The notes: generated from the sequence alone by a model not told the origin. Counted from the first letter of the stretch, positions 41,288 to 50,318 are shown. The stretch: 64,000 bases of DNA from Caulobacter sp031457805 (GCF_031457805.1 NZ_JAVDXI010000005.1:62001-126000); one strand, 5' to 3'. Numbers and translations: made by a program.

Positions 41288-43810
41288 ATGAAATACCTGC
41301 TTGCCACCGCCGCAATCGCGCCCCTTCTGATGTTTTCCTCGGCGAACGCTGAGGCGCTGAGCGCTGGCGCCGAGAGCGCCAAGCCTGCAGCCGAGAAGGC
41401 CGTTCAAGGCGCCGGCGGCAAGGCGAGCGGCGAAGCGGTGTTCTCGACCGGCGTCGCCAAGGGCCGCGACCGCCTCGATAGCGCCACCTCCACGAGCGCA
41501 CTGCGCGGCACGGACGCCGAGACCTTTGGCGCCCGCTCGCTGGGCGAAGTGCTGCGCAACATCCCCGGCATCCGCGCCGAGTACGCGGGCGGTGAAGGTA
41601 ATGCGAACTACTCGATCCGCGGCCTGCCGCTGTCGGGCACCGGCTCGAAGTATGTCCAGCTCCAGGAAGACGGTCTGCCGGTCCTGGAATTCGGCGACAT
41701 GCTGCAGTTCACCTCCGACATGTTCATGCGCGCCGACCTTAACCTCGCGCAGATCGAGACGATCCGCGGCGGTTCGGCCTCGACCTTCGCGTCGAACTCG
41801 CCGGGCGGCGTGATCAACCTTCTTTCCAAGACCGGCGACACCGAGGGCGGCGCGGTCCAGGGGACCTACGGCCTGAACTACGGCGAGAAGCGCATCGACG
41901 GCGACTACGGCGCCAAGATCAGCGACACCCTGCGCTTCCATGTTGGCGGTTTCTATCGCCAGGGCGAAGGCCCGCGCGACGTCGGCTACACCGCCTACAA
42001 GGGCGGCCAGATCAAGGCCAACCTCACCAAGACGCTCGATAACGGCTATGTCCGCGTCTACGCCAAACTGATGGACGACCGCACGCCGTCCTACCAGTTC
42101 GTTCCGATCCGCGTGACCGGCACGAACGCCGATCCGACCTTCAGCAGCCCGACCAACTTCAACATCAAGACCGACTCGCTGCTGTCGCCCTACACCGGCA
42201 ACATCCTCACGCTCGACAGCGCCAACAACATCGCTCGCGATGACGTCCGCGAGGGCCAGCGCGCCAAGGTCGCCTCGATCGGCCTCGACACGCAGTTCGA
42301 CCTGAACGGCTGGACCATCAGCGAGAAGTTCCGCATTTCGAAGATCTCGGGCGGCGTCCTGCAGGTGCGCCCTATCGCCGTGGCTCCGGCGGCGGCGCTC
42401 ACCTTCGCCTACGGCGGCGTCGGCGGCGCGCTCAGCTTCGCCACCGGTCCGCAGCGCGGACAGGCGATTGCGAACCCGTCGGCGCTCAACGGCAACGGCC
42501 TGATGACGTCGTCGCTGATGATCAAGAGCGATATCAACAGCCTGGACAACGTCACCAACGATCTGCGCGCCAGCCGCGTTTGGAAGGTCGGCGAGGGCAA
42601 CCTGACCACCACGGTCGGCTACTACAAGTCGTCACAGGACTATGGTTCGTACTGGTCGTTCCTGAACATGCTGACCGACGTCAACGGCGACGGACAAACC
42701 TCGCTGGTCAACGTGCGCACGGCCACCGGCGTGCCGGTCACGCAGGACGGCATGCTGGCCTATGGCATCGGCGGCGCGCTCTATCACCGCAGCTACGACG
42801 TGAACTACGGCGTCGACGCGCCCTACGCCTCGATCAACTACCACATCGGCAAGATCGCCGTGGGCGGCAGCCTGCGCTACGACATGGGCAAGGTTGACGG
42901 CACGCTGTACGGCGCCGAGCTGGGCGGCGGTCGCCTGGGCGTCATCTCCAAGGACATGAATAGCGACGGCGTGATCTCGCTCGCGGAGACCAAGACCGCC
43001 GCACTGCCGCTGGGTCAACCGGGCCGCGTCGACTACGACTACAACTACCTCAGCTACTCGACCGGCGTGAACTACCGCGTCGCCGAAGAGCTGGCCGTCT
43101 TCGCCCGCTACAGCCGCGGCGGCCGCGCCTCGGCCGAAAAGCTGCTGTTCACCCCGGCGATCGACTACAACACCGGTAAGCTGGTGGACGACGAAAGCGC
43201 CTATGACACCGTGAAGCAGGCGGAACTTGGCCTGAAGTACCGGATCTCGGGCATGACCTTCAACGTCACGGGCTTCTCGGCCAAGACCGGCGAGCGGAAC
43301 CTCCAGGTCAACAGCGCCGCCGACGGCTCGATCCGCGTCGAGAACATCGTGCGTGGCTACAAAGCCAAGGGCGTCGAGCTGGAAGCCGCCGTCCGCAAGG
43401 GTCCGTTCAGCGTGACCGCCGGCGCCACCTACACCGACGCCCAGATCACCAGCGACGTCCTCCATCCGGAGTACAAGGGCAACAAGCCGCGCCACCAAGC
43501 GGACTTCATCTACTCGGTGACGCCTCAGGTCGAGTTGAAGAACGCCACGGTGGGCTTCAACGTCATCGGCACCACCAGCAGCTTCGCGCAGGACACCAAC
43601 CAGCTGAAGCTGCCCGCCTACACCCTGGTCAACGCCTTCGTGCAGATCCGTCCGGTTGAGAACGTGCAGTTGATGCTGAACGTCAACAACATGTTCAACA
43701 CGCTGGCGCTCACCGACTCCGAGCAGGCCGCAATCCCGGCCAGCGGCGTCATCCTGGGCCGCGCCTATGCGGGCCGGACCGCTTCGGCGACGCTGCGCTA
43801 CAGCTTCTAA
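41288..43810 (+). CDS. TonB-dependent outer-membrane receptor, paralogue 1
   Basis: The 840-residue protein has a signal peptide (MKYLLATAAIAPLLMFSSAN, then AEA), a plug domain (NIPGIRAEYAGGEGNANYSI, GGSASTFASNSPGGVINL) and a long beta-barrel ending SATLRYSF. CGGAG precedes the ATG. It is a close paralogue of the product at 44192, of exactly equal length, and resembles carbohydrate- or siderophore-type receptors only generally; the ligand is unknown. Differences cluster in some extracellular loops, for example the AAALTFAYGGVGGAL area versus AAVLAVANGGAGSTL, which suggests altered specificity. Confidence 0.93.
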   Translation: MKYLLATAAIAPLLMFSSANAEALSAGAESAKPAAEKAVQGAGGKASGEAVFSTGVAKGRDRLDSATSTSALRGTDAETFGARSLGEVLRNIPGIRAEYAGGEGNANYSIRGLPLSGTGSKYVQLQEDGLPVLEFGDMLQFTSDMFMRADLNLAQIETIRGGSASTFASNSPGGVINLLSKTGDTEGGAVQGTYGLNYGEKRIDGDYGAKISDTLRFHVGGFYRQGEGPRDVGYTAYKGGQIKANLTKTLDNGYVRVYAKLMDDRTPSYQFVPIRVTGTNADPTFSSPTNFNIKTDSLLSPYTGNILTLDSANNIARDDVREGQRAKVASIGLDTQFDLNGWTISEKFRISKISGGVLQVRPIAVAPAAALTFAYGGVGGALSFATGPQRGQAIANPSALNGNGLMTSSLMIKSDINSLDNVTNDLRASRVWKVGEGNLTTTVGYYKSSQDYGSYWSFLNMLTDVNGDGQTSLVNVRTATGVPVTQDGMLAYGIGGALYHRSYDVNYGVDAPYASINYHIGKIAVGGSLRYDMGKVDGTLYGAELGGGRLGVISKDMNSDGVISLAETKTAALPLGQPGRVDYDYNYLSYSTGVNYRVAEELAVFARYSRGGRASAEKLLFTPAIDYNTGKLVDDESAYDTVKQAELGLKYRISGMTFNVTGFSAKTGERNLQVNSAADGSIRVENIVRGYKAKGVELEAAVRKGPFSVTAGATYTDAQITSDVLHPEYKGNKPRHQADFIYSVTPQVELKNATVGFNVIGTTSSFAQDTNQLKLPAYTLVNAFVQIRPVENVQLMLNVNNMFNTLALTDSEQAAIPASGVILGRAYAGRTASATLRYSF

Positions 43811-43840
43811 GACGCTGCACTTAAAGCTCTAGAACCAATG

Positions 43841-43878
43841 CGGCCGGGACGCGCAAGCGTCCCGGCCGCTGCTTTTTT
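43841..43878 (+). terminator. Rho-independent terminator after TonB receptor 1
   Basis: CGGCCGGGACGC (43841-43852) pairs perfectly with GCGTCCCGGCCG (43857-43868) around a GCAA tetraloop, followed by CTGC and six T. It shows receptor 2 has its own promoter. Confidence 0.92.
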
Positions 43879-44070
43879 GGGTAGCTGGGGTCGACGATCG
43901 GCGACACCGAAGCGCCCGCCCGCGAGGTCGCGGACAAGATAGAAGCCCAGACCCAAGCGCAGCCCCCCCCTGAAGCTGGCTATCAGTCGCCATCGCCGCG
44001 ACGAGCCAGAATATTCACGCCTGAGCGGCGCAACCCGAACAAGGTTGAGTCAAAATAAAAAGTAGAAATG

Positions 44071-44132
44071 CGGACACAATGTCGCACCCGCGCGCGGCAA
44101 AGCATAAGTCCAGATTTACCTTATCGTTATAA
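44071..44132 (+). promoter_or_regulatory. Regulatory region of TonB receptor 2, duplicate of the one before receptor 1
   Basis: CGGACACAATGTCGC (44071-44085) repeats the dyad with core GACA-N3-TGTCGC. ATAAGTCCAGATTTACCTTA starts at 44104, exactly 32 bases after the GGACA, as upstream of receptor 1, and leads into TTATAAT as a -10. The rest of the 380-base gap between the receptor genes, apart from the terminator, shows no gene. Confidence 0.65.
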
Positions 44133-44191
44133 TCGGAACCCCAATATCTGATCAAATTACACAACACATACAGAGACGTACGGAGCCCTTC

Positions 44192-46714
44192 ATGAAGTAC
44201 CTGCTCGCAACTGCTGCGATCGCGCCTCTCTTGATGTTCTCCTCGGCGACCGCAGCGGCGCTGAGCGCTGAAGCCGCCGATGGGGCTAAACCCGCAGCTG
44301 AAAAGGCCGTCCAAAGCGCCGGCGGCAAGGCGAGCGGCGAAGCTGTGTTCTCGACCGGCGTCGCCAAGGGCCGCGACCGCCTCGACAGCGCCACCTCGAC
44401 CAGCGCCCTGCGCGCTTCGGAGTTCGAGACCTACGGCGCCCGCTCGCTGGGCGAAGTGCTGCGCAACATCCCCGGCATCCGGGCCGAGTACGCGATCGGT
44501 GAGGGCAACGCCAACTACTCGATCCGCGGCCTGCCCCTGTCGGGCGCCGGCTCGAAGTACGTTCAGTTGCAGGAAGAGGGCCTGCCGGTCCTCGAGTTCG
44601 GCGACATGTACCAGTTCACCCCGGACATGTTCATGCGGGCCGACCTGAACCTTTCGCAGATCGAGACGATCCGCGGCGGTTCGGCCTCGACCTTCGCGTC
44701 GAACTCGCCGGGCGGCGTGATCAACCTGATCTCCAAGACCGGCGACACCGAAGGCGGCGCGGTCCAGGGGACCTATGGCCTGAACTACGGCGAAAAGCGC
44801 CTCGACGGCGACTACGGCGGCAAGATCAGCGACACCCTGCGCTTCCATGTTGGCGGCTTCTACCGTCAGGGCGAAGGCCCGCGTGATGTCGGCTACACCG
44901 CCTACAAGGGCGGGCAGATCAAGGCCAACCTCACCAAGACGTTCAGCAACGGCTATGTGCGCGTCTACGGCAAGTATCTGAACGACCGCACGCCCAACTT
45001 TCAGTTCGTTCCCATCAAGGTTTCGGGCACGAACGCCGACCCGACGTTTAGCGCGCTCGCCAACTTCAACCCGAAGACCGACTCGCTGCTGTCGCGCTAC
45101 ACCACCAACATCCTGAAGCTGGATGAAAACAACAATCTGGCCCAAGACGACGCGCGCGGCGGCCAGCATGCCGTGGTCAAGTCGGTGGGCCTGGACGCTC
45201 AGTTCGATGTGAACGGCTGGACCATCACCGAGAAGTTCCGCTTCTCCGACGTGGGCGGCAGCAATCTTACCATTCGCCCCATCGCGGTGAATCAGGCGGC
45301 GGTTCTAGCGGTGGCCAATGGCGGGGCGGGTAGCACGCTCAGCTTCGCCACGGGACCGCAGGCGGGTCAGGCTATATCGAGCCCCGCAACCCTGAACGGC
45401 AACGGGCTGTTGACCTCCTCGTTGCAGTTCGACACCAAGATCAAGAGCCTGAACAACGTCACCAACGACATCCGCGCCAGCCGCGTGTGGGACATCAATG
45501 GCGGCGCCCTCACCACGACCGCCGGGTTCTACGCCTCGTCCCAGGACTACGCGACAGATCTAACGTTCCTCAACGTCCTAGCCAGTGTCGCCGGCGAAGG
45601 CCAGGCCACGCTGATCAACACCAGGACGGCGGCCGGCGTACCTTACACGCAGGACGGTTATGCCTCGTATGGCCTGGGCAACACCTTCCGCCGCAACTAC
45701 GACATGAACTACGGCGTCAACGCGCCTTACGCATCGATCAACTATCACATCGGCAAGATCGCCGTGGGCGGCAGCCTGCGCTACGACATGGGTAAAGTCC
45801 GCGGCACGCTGTTCGGCGCCGAACTGGGCGGCGGACGTCCTGGCACGACATCCTTCGACATGAACCGCGACGGCGTGATCTCGACGGCGGAAACGAAGGT
45901 TTCGTACCTGCCCCTCGGCCAGCCGGGCCACGTGGACTACGACTACAAATACCTCAGCTACTCGACGGGCGTGAACTACCGCATCGCCGAACAGCTGGCC
46001 GTCTTCGGTCGCTACAGCCGCGGCGGGCGCGCCTCGGCCGACAAGATCCTGTTCACGCCGGCGGTCAACTACAGCACCGGCAAGCTTGTGGACGACGAGA
46101 GCGCCTACGACACCGTCAAGCAGGCCGAGCTGGGCCTGAAGTACCGGATCTCGGGCTTGACCTTCAACGTCACGGGCTTTTCGGCCAAGACCGGCGAGCG
46201 CAACGTCCAGATCGTCAGCGGCGCCGATGGCACGGCTCAGGTCTTGAACATCGTTCGCAGCTACGAGGCCAAGGGCGTCGAGCTGGAAGCGACCGTTCGC
46301 AAGGGCCCGTTCAGTGTGAACGCCGGCGCTACCTATACGGACGCCAAGATCGCCAGCGACGCCCTCCGTCCCCAGCTCGTCGGCAACACGCCACGTCACC
46401 AGGCCGACTTCATCTACTCGGTGACACCGCAAATCGAGCTGAAGCATGTGACCTTCGGCGCGAATGTGATCGGCACCACCAGCAGCTTCGCGCAGGACGC
46501 CAACCAGCTGAAGCTGCCCGGCTACAAACTGGTCAACGCCTTCGTGCAGGTCCGCCCCGCCGAACGCGTGGAGCTGATGCTGAACGTCAACAACCTGTTC
46601 AACCAACTGGCCCTAATCGACTCCGAGCAGCCCGCGATCCCCGCAACCGGCGTCATCCTCGGCCGCGCCTTCCTGGGCCGGACCGCTTCGGCGACGCTGC
46701 GCTACAGCTTCTAA
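44192..46714 (+). CDS. TonB-dependent outer-membrane receptor, paralogue 2
   Basis: The 840-residue protein matches paralogue 1 in length, signal peptide (MKYLLATAAIAPLLMFSSAT), plug (NIPGIRAEYAIGEGNANYSI) and C-terminus (SATLRYSF). CGGAG precedes the ATG. It has no clear standard TonB box; EAVFSTGVAKGRDRL near residue 50 is the best candidate, as in its twin. The pair looks like a tandem duplication that included the promoter. Both probably import related ligands detected by the adjacent chemoreceptor; this is inference. Confidence 0.93.
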   Translation: MKYLLATAAIAPLLMFSSATAAALSAEAADGAKPAAEKAVQSAGGKASGEAVFSTGVAKGRDRLDSATSTSALRASEFETYGARSLGEVLRNIPGIRAEYAIGEGNANYSIRGLPLSGAGSKYVQLQEEGLPVLEFGDMYQFTPDMFMRADLNLSQIETIRGGSASTFASNSPGGVINLISKTGDTEGGAVQGTYGLNYGEKRLDGDYGGKISDTLRFHVGGFYRQGEGPRDVGYTAYKGGQIKANLTKTFSNGYVRVYGKYLNDRTPNFQFVPIKVSGTNADPTFSALANFNPKTDSLLSRYTTNILKLDENNNLAQDDARGGQHAVVKSVGLDAQFDVNGWTITEKFRFSDVGGSNLTIRPIAVNQAAVLAVANGGAGSTLSFATGPQAGQAISSPATLNGNGLLTSSLQFDTKIKSLNNVTNDIRASRVWDINGGALTTTAGFYASSQDYATDLTFLNVLASVAGEGQATLINTRTAAGVPYTQDGYASYGLGNTFRRNYDMNYGVNAPYASINYHIGKIAVGGSLRYDMGKVRGTLFGAELGGGRPGTTSFDMNRDGVISTAETKVSYLPLGQPGHVDYDYKYLSYSTGVNYRIAEQLAVFGRYSRGGRASADKILFTPAVNYSTGKLVDDESAYDTVKQAELGLKYRISGLTFNVTGFSAKTGERNVQIVSGADGTAQVLNIVRSYEAKGVELEATVRKGPFSVNAGATYTDAKIASDALRPQLVGNTPRHQADFIYSVTPQIELKHVTFGANVIGTTSSFAQDANQLKLPGYKLVNAFVQVRPAERVELMLNVNNLFNQLALIDSEQPAIPATGVILGRAFLGRTASATLRYSF

Positions 46715-46723
46715 GACAGAACC

Positions 46724-46792
46724 GGCCGAGACGTTCACGCGTCTCGGCCACAGCCTTAAAGACGCCGGCGCGGGCCCTCCCCCGCCGGCGTC
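46724..46792 (+). terminator. Two GC-rich hairpins after TonB receptor 2
   Basis: GGCCGAGACG (46724-46733) pairs with CGTCTCGGCC (46740-46749), and GACGCCGGCG (46761-46770) with CGCCGGCGTC (46783-46792). Neither has a clear T run, so termination by this structure is only probable. Confidence 0.5.
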
Positions 46793-46916
46793 GGCGTGTC
46801 TGGGCGCGCGCATCGCGCCAAACCTCGTAGAGCCGCCAGGTTGTCGCAGGCGAACTAAGCCTCGCTTCATTCTTTCCTGCGATGCTCGGCGCCTTATCGC
46901 GTTTCAGGGAATGATC

Positions 46917-47726
46917 ATGTCCAAAGCTTGCAGCGGATGCCGCGATGGCCAGGATTTCGAGACGCCCTTCTCGATGGCCTTTCAGCCGATCGTGCAGCTG
47001 TCGTCTGGCGCGGTCTTCGCGCATGAGGCCCTGGCGCGCGGCGCTGAGGGTCAGGGCGCAGGAACCGTGCTGTCGACGATCTCGGACCAGAACCGCTACG
47101 TCTTCGACCAGCAGTGTCGCGTGAAGGCCATCGAGCTGGCCACCACGCTGGAGCTCCCCCAGACGGGCGCGAACCTGTCGATCAACTTCATGCCGAACGC
47201 GGTCTATGAGCCGCGCGCCTGCATTCGCCTGACCTTGGCGACCGCCATGCGGACGGGCTTTCCCCTGAATCGCTTGATCTTCGAGTTCACCGAGAACGAG
47301 CAGCTAGATATCCAGCACGTGCTGAACATCCTGCGCACCTATCGCGCCATGGGCTTCAAGACCGCGATCGACGACTTCGGCGCGGGCTATGCAGGCCTCA
47401 ACCTGCTCGCCAAGTACCAGCCCGACATCGTCAAGTTGGACATGGAGCTAATCCGCGGCGTCGACAGCGATCGCGGCAAGCGGGTGATCGTCTCGCACCT
47501 GGTGAAGATGCTCGCCGAACTGGAGATCCTGACGGTCTGCGAAGGCGTCGAAACGATCGATGAGCTGTCGGCGCTTCGCGATCTAGGCGTGGACTACGTC
47601 CAGGGCTACGTCATCGCAAAGCCGGTCTTCCAGGGTCTGGCGACGCCGGACCTGAACGCGATCATCGCGGGCGATACGACATCGCCACGTCACAACGCTG
47701 ATAGCGCGCCCCGAATTTCTGCATGA
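46917..47726 (+). CDS. EAL-domain cyclic-di-GMP phosphodiesterase
   Basis: The 269-residue protein is almost only an EAL domain with motifs HEALARG, LSINFMPN, IFEFTENEQ, IDDFGAGYAGL, KLDMEL, EGVET and QGY, the residues needed for Mg binding and c-di-GMP hydrolysis. The N-terminus has a CSGCRDGQ dicysteine, maybe a metal or redox site. ATG 46917 is six bases after AGGGA; 46911 is the alternative. It is predicted to be cytoplasmic. A weak copy of the TGTCGC dyad (CCGCCA-GGT-TGTCGC, 46833-46847) lies upstream. Its end overlaps the convergent MarR-GNAT gene by 65 bases. Confidence 0.88.
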   Translation: MSKACSGCRDGQDFETPFSMAFQPIVQLSSGAVFAHEALARGAEGQGAGTVLSTISDQNRYVFDQQCRVKAIELATTLELPQTGANLSINFMPNAVYEPRACIRLTLATAMRTGFPLNRLIFEFTENEQLDIQHVLNILRTYRAMGFKTAIDDFGAGYAGLNLLAKYQPDIVKLDMELIRGVDSDRGKRVIVSHLVKMLAELEILTVCEGVETIDELSALRDLGVDYVQGYVIAKPVFQGLATPDLNAIIAGDTTSPRHNADSAPRISA

Positions 47727-48621
47727 TCTCCGCATCGTGGACGAAGCCTAGCTTCTCATAGAGGTGGATGGCGGCCTCGCATTTGCGGTTGGTCAGCAGG
47801 TAGATCCTGTCCATTCCCAGGCTCGCGGCGCGTTCCAGCGTCTTTGCGAGCAGGAACTCACCCGCCTTGAGCCCGCGAGCGCTCTTGAGCACGCCCATCT
47901 TGGTCAGTTCAACCCAGTCGTCCTTCGAGACCATCAGGGCGCAGGTCCCCACAACGCCCAACGCCGCCGTCTCGGCGAACAGCACCGCCCCGCCCTTCTC
48001 CAGGATCAGTTCACGGGGCCTCGACAGCAGGTCGATGTCGTTTTCTTCGAGCGCGAACATCTCCTCGATCCACTCGGCGTTGATCCGATAGAAGGCCTCC
48101 GCCAAGTCGTCGGAGAAGTCGCGCGTCCACATCGTAGGACGACCCGCCGCGTCGGCGCGGGCCAACAGCGAGCGCTCGGCCAACCGCGCCTCCACCCGTG
48201 ACAGCCCCAGCATGAAATCGCCATTCAGCGACGCGACCAACTGGGCCGCCGCCGGTTCAATGCGCGGCAGAAGTTCAGACTGGATCCGGGCCATCAGCGC
48301 TCGTCCCTTGTCGGTGAAGGCCAGACGCTTGGTGCGCTGGTCTCCCGGTACGCGACGGATCTCGACGAAACCTTCGCGCTCCAGGGGCCCCAGCGCCCGC
48401 GTCACCGTCGGCTGCGCCAGTTGCAGCCGTTCCGCCAGCTCGCCCACAGAGATCGGCTCGTGCATACGGATCGCCATGAGGAGCGACATCTGGGCTGGCT
48501 GCACGGGCAGATCCAACGAGCGCGCCACCTCAGCGGCGTCAGCCTGCATCCGCTCCGCCAGGCGCTTGAGCCGGCTGCCCAGGAATCCGACGCCCAAACC
48601 GGCCAGAAGATCAACGCCCAT
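47662..48621 (-). CDS. MarR-family DNA-binding domain fused to GNAT acetyltransferase
   Basis: Residues about 20-150 are a MarR winged helix (ISVGELAERLQLAQPTVTRA, wing VPGDQRTKRLAFTDKG). Residues about 160-319 are a GNAT domain with the acetyl-CoA region TKMGVLKSARGLKAGEFLLA and the C-terminal LYEKLGFVHDAEIM. The ATG at 48621 has GGAG upstream; the ATG at 48639 falls in a palindrome. Fusions of this type are found in several proteobacteria, but what they acetylate is largely unknown. The 65-base tail overlap with the EAL gene is convergent. Confidence 0.87.
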   Translation of the reverse strand: MGVDLLAGLGVGFLGSRLKRLAERMQADAAEVARSLDLPVQPAQMSLLMAIRMHEPISVGELAERLQLAQPTVTRALGPLEREGFVEIRRVPGDQRTKRLAFTDKGRALMARIQSELLPRIEPAAAQLVASLNGDFMLGLSRVEARLAERSLLARADAAGRPTMWTRDFSDDLAEAFYRINAEWIEEMFALEENDIDLLSRPRELILEKGGAVLFAETAALGVVGTCALMVSKDDWVELTKMGVLKSARGLKAGEFLLAKTLERAASLGMDRIYLLTNRKCEAAIHLYEKLGFVHDAEIMQKFGARYQRCDVAMSYRPR

Positions 48622-48636
48622 CGCCCCGCTCCATTT

Positions 48637-48661
48637 CATAGCGCGCTATATAGTTAGCTAT
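48637..48661. promoter_or_regulatory. Candidate operator of the MarR-GNAT gene
   Basis: ATAGCGCGCTAT (48638-48649) is a perfect 12-bp palindrome, and CATAGC (48637-48642) also pairs with GCTATG (48656-48661). It lies just upstream of the preferred start and overlaps a TATATAG stretch. Autoregulation is typical of MarR proteins. Confidence 0.55.
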
Positions 48662-48827
48662 GGAATAACCCATCCCGCAAGTCTCCTCGTCGCGCGTAAC
48701 GGTGTGTCCCAATCGAGCCGCAGCGGGGAGGAAGAATGACACCGGTGGACAAAGTGATGCCCGCCCGGCATTTTCGGCATCGACCTAACGGCGGCTCGAT
48801 CGCCGACGTCTTCGAACAGGAAACGCC

Positions 48828-50189
48828 ATGCGGGACCGCCGCTCCCTTTTCGCAGCCACCGGCGCGCTAGCCTTGGCGTTGCTCGCCGCCGGCCCCGCCC
48901 GCGCCAGCGAAGTCACCGCCTTTCCAGGCGCTGAAGGCGCGGGACGCCTCAGCCTTGGGGGGCGCGGCGGCGCGGTGCTTAAGGTCACCAATCTGAATGA
49001 CTCCGGCCCGGGCTCGCTACGCGCTGCGGTCGAGGCCAAGGGCCCGCGCACGGTCGTGTTCGACGTCGCCGGTACGATCCAACTGAAATCGCCGCTGAAG
49101 ATCAGCAATCCGCGTATCACCATCGCCGGCCAGACCGCGCCGGGCGGTGGGATCACCCTGCGTGACCAGACCCTGGTGATCGGCGCCGATGACGTCGTGA
49201 TCCGGTTCATCCGCTCGCGCCTGGGCGCCGAGAGCAAGGTCGAGGGCGACGCGATCTGGATCAGCGGCGGGCGCCGTATCATCCTCGACCACGTCTCGGC
49301 CAGTTGGTCGGTGGACGAAACGCTGTCGGCCTCGGCCCGCTACGGCGAGCCGGGCCAAGGCTTCCATGACCTGACGGTCCAGTGGTCGATCATCGCCGAG
49401 AGCCTGGCCAAGTCGATCCACGTCAAGGGCGACCACGGGTATGGCAGCCTGATCCGCGGCGGCCAGGGCAGCCGGATCAGCTTTCACCACAATCTGTGGG
49501 CCAACCACGTGGCCCGCATGCCGCGCCCGGGGAACTACGACGGGCCCGACAAGGACCCGATCGGTCCGTTGTTCGATTTCCGATCCAACGTCTTCTACAA
49601 CTGGGGCAAGGGCTATGCCGGCTACAACGCCGACAAGGCCACGCGGGCGGCCTACAACTTCGTCGACAACGCCTACGTCCCCGGTCCCGACACTGGCAAG
49701 CGCGTGATCTTCCAGGAGAGCAACTTGGAGGCCAAGGGCTACTTCGCCGGCAACAGTATGGATGGCGTGATCCCGGCCGATCCCTGGAGCCTGGTGACCT
49801 TCACGATCCCGGAACCCGCCGGCTATCGTCTCGCTACGCCGCTGGACGTGGCGCCGGTTTCACCCGAGAGCGCCGACAAGGCCTATCAGCGTGTCCTGGC
49901 CGACGCCGGCGCCTCGGTCTGGCGCGACCCGGTCGACCGGCGGATCGTCGAGGGCGTGCGCTCCCGCCAGGGCAAGGTGATCAACACCGAGACCGACGTC
50001 GGCGGCTGGCCGGAACTACCCGTCGGAAAGGCGCCAGCCGACACCGACGGCGACGGCATGCCTGACGCCTGGGAAAAGGCGCAAGGCCTCGACCCGAAGA
50101 CCGCCGACGGCGCGGCGCCGGCCAACGACGGTTCGGGGTGGACGAACCTGGAGCTCTATCTCGCCGACGCGGCTAAGGTTCGGGGGTAG
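48828..50189 (+). CDS. Secreted pectate lyase (polysaccharide lyase family 1-like)
   Basis: The 453-residue protein has a signal peptide (MRDRRSLFAATGALALALLA, cleavage near ARAS), then a right-handed beta-helix: FPGAEGAGRLSLGGRGGAVL, VVFDVAGTIQLKSPLKI, ITIAGQTAPGGGITLR, the calcium-site area GGRRIILDHVSASWSVDETL and ISFHHNLWANHVARMPRP. A DTDGDGMPDAWEKAQGLDP calcium-binding repeat closes the protein, as seen in PL1 enzymes. AGGAA precedes the ATG. It probably cleaves pectic polysaccharide outside the inner membrane; no pectin transport genes are adjacent. Confidence 0.9.
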   Translation: MRDRRSLFAATGALALALLAAGPARASEVTAFPGAEGAGRLSLGGRGGAVLKVTNLNDSGPGSLRAAVEAKGPRTVVFDVAGTIQLKSPLKISNPRITIAGQTAPGGGITLRDQTLVIGADDVVIRFIRSRLGAESKVEGDAIWISGGRRIILDHVSASWSVDETLSASARYGEPGQGFHDLTVQWSIIAESLAKSIHVKGDHGYGSLIRGGQGSRISFHHNLWANHVARMPRPGNYDGPDKDPIGPLFDFRSNVFYNWGKGYAGYNADKATRAAYNFVDNAYVPGPDTGKRVIFQESNLEAKGYFAGNSMDGVIPADPWSLVTFTIPEPAGYRLATPLDVAPVSPESADKAYQRVLADAGASVWRDPVDRRIVEGVRSRQGKVINTETDVGGWPELPVGKAPADTDGDGMPDAWEKAQGLDPKTADGAAPANDGSGWTNLELYLADAAKVRG

Positions 50190-50192
50190 ACC

Positions 50193-50278
50193 CCACAGAG
50201 AGGGAAGTTCTGCCGACCTTAGGCCTTCCCCCACCGGCGCTTCGCGCCACCTCCCCCGCTAGGGGGAGGATCTTTGCG
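50193..50278. repeat. Intergenic palindromic repeat, family A copy 4
   Basis: It contains AGGGAAGTTCTG, GGCGCTTCGCGCC and the end hairpin CCTCCCCCGCTAGGGGGAGGAT, the same parts as copies 1 and 2. It fills most of the space between the lyase and aroC genes. Confidence 0.75.
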
Positions 50279-50318
50279 GCTTTTGCCCCCCCGCGCGCTT
50301 TCCGCTAGAAGCCGCCCC

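Noticed and set aside
41222..45169. Minus-strand frames opposite the twin TonB receptors
   Set aside because: Similar shadow frames appear in both because the receptor genes are paralogous; receptor signatures are clear on the plus strand.
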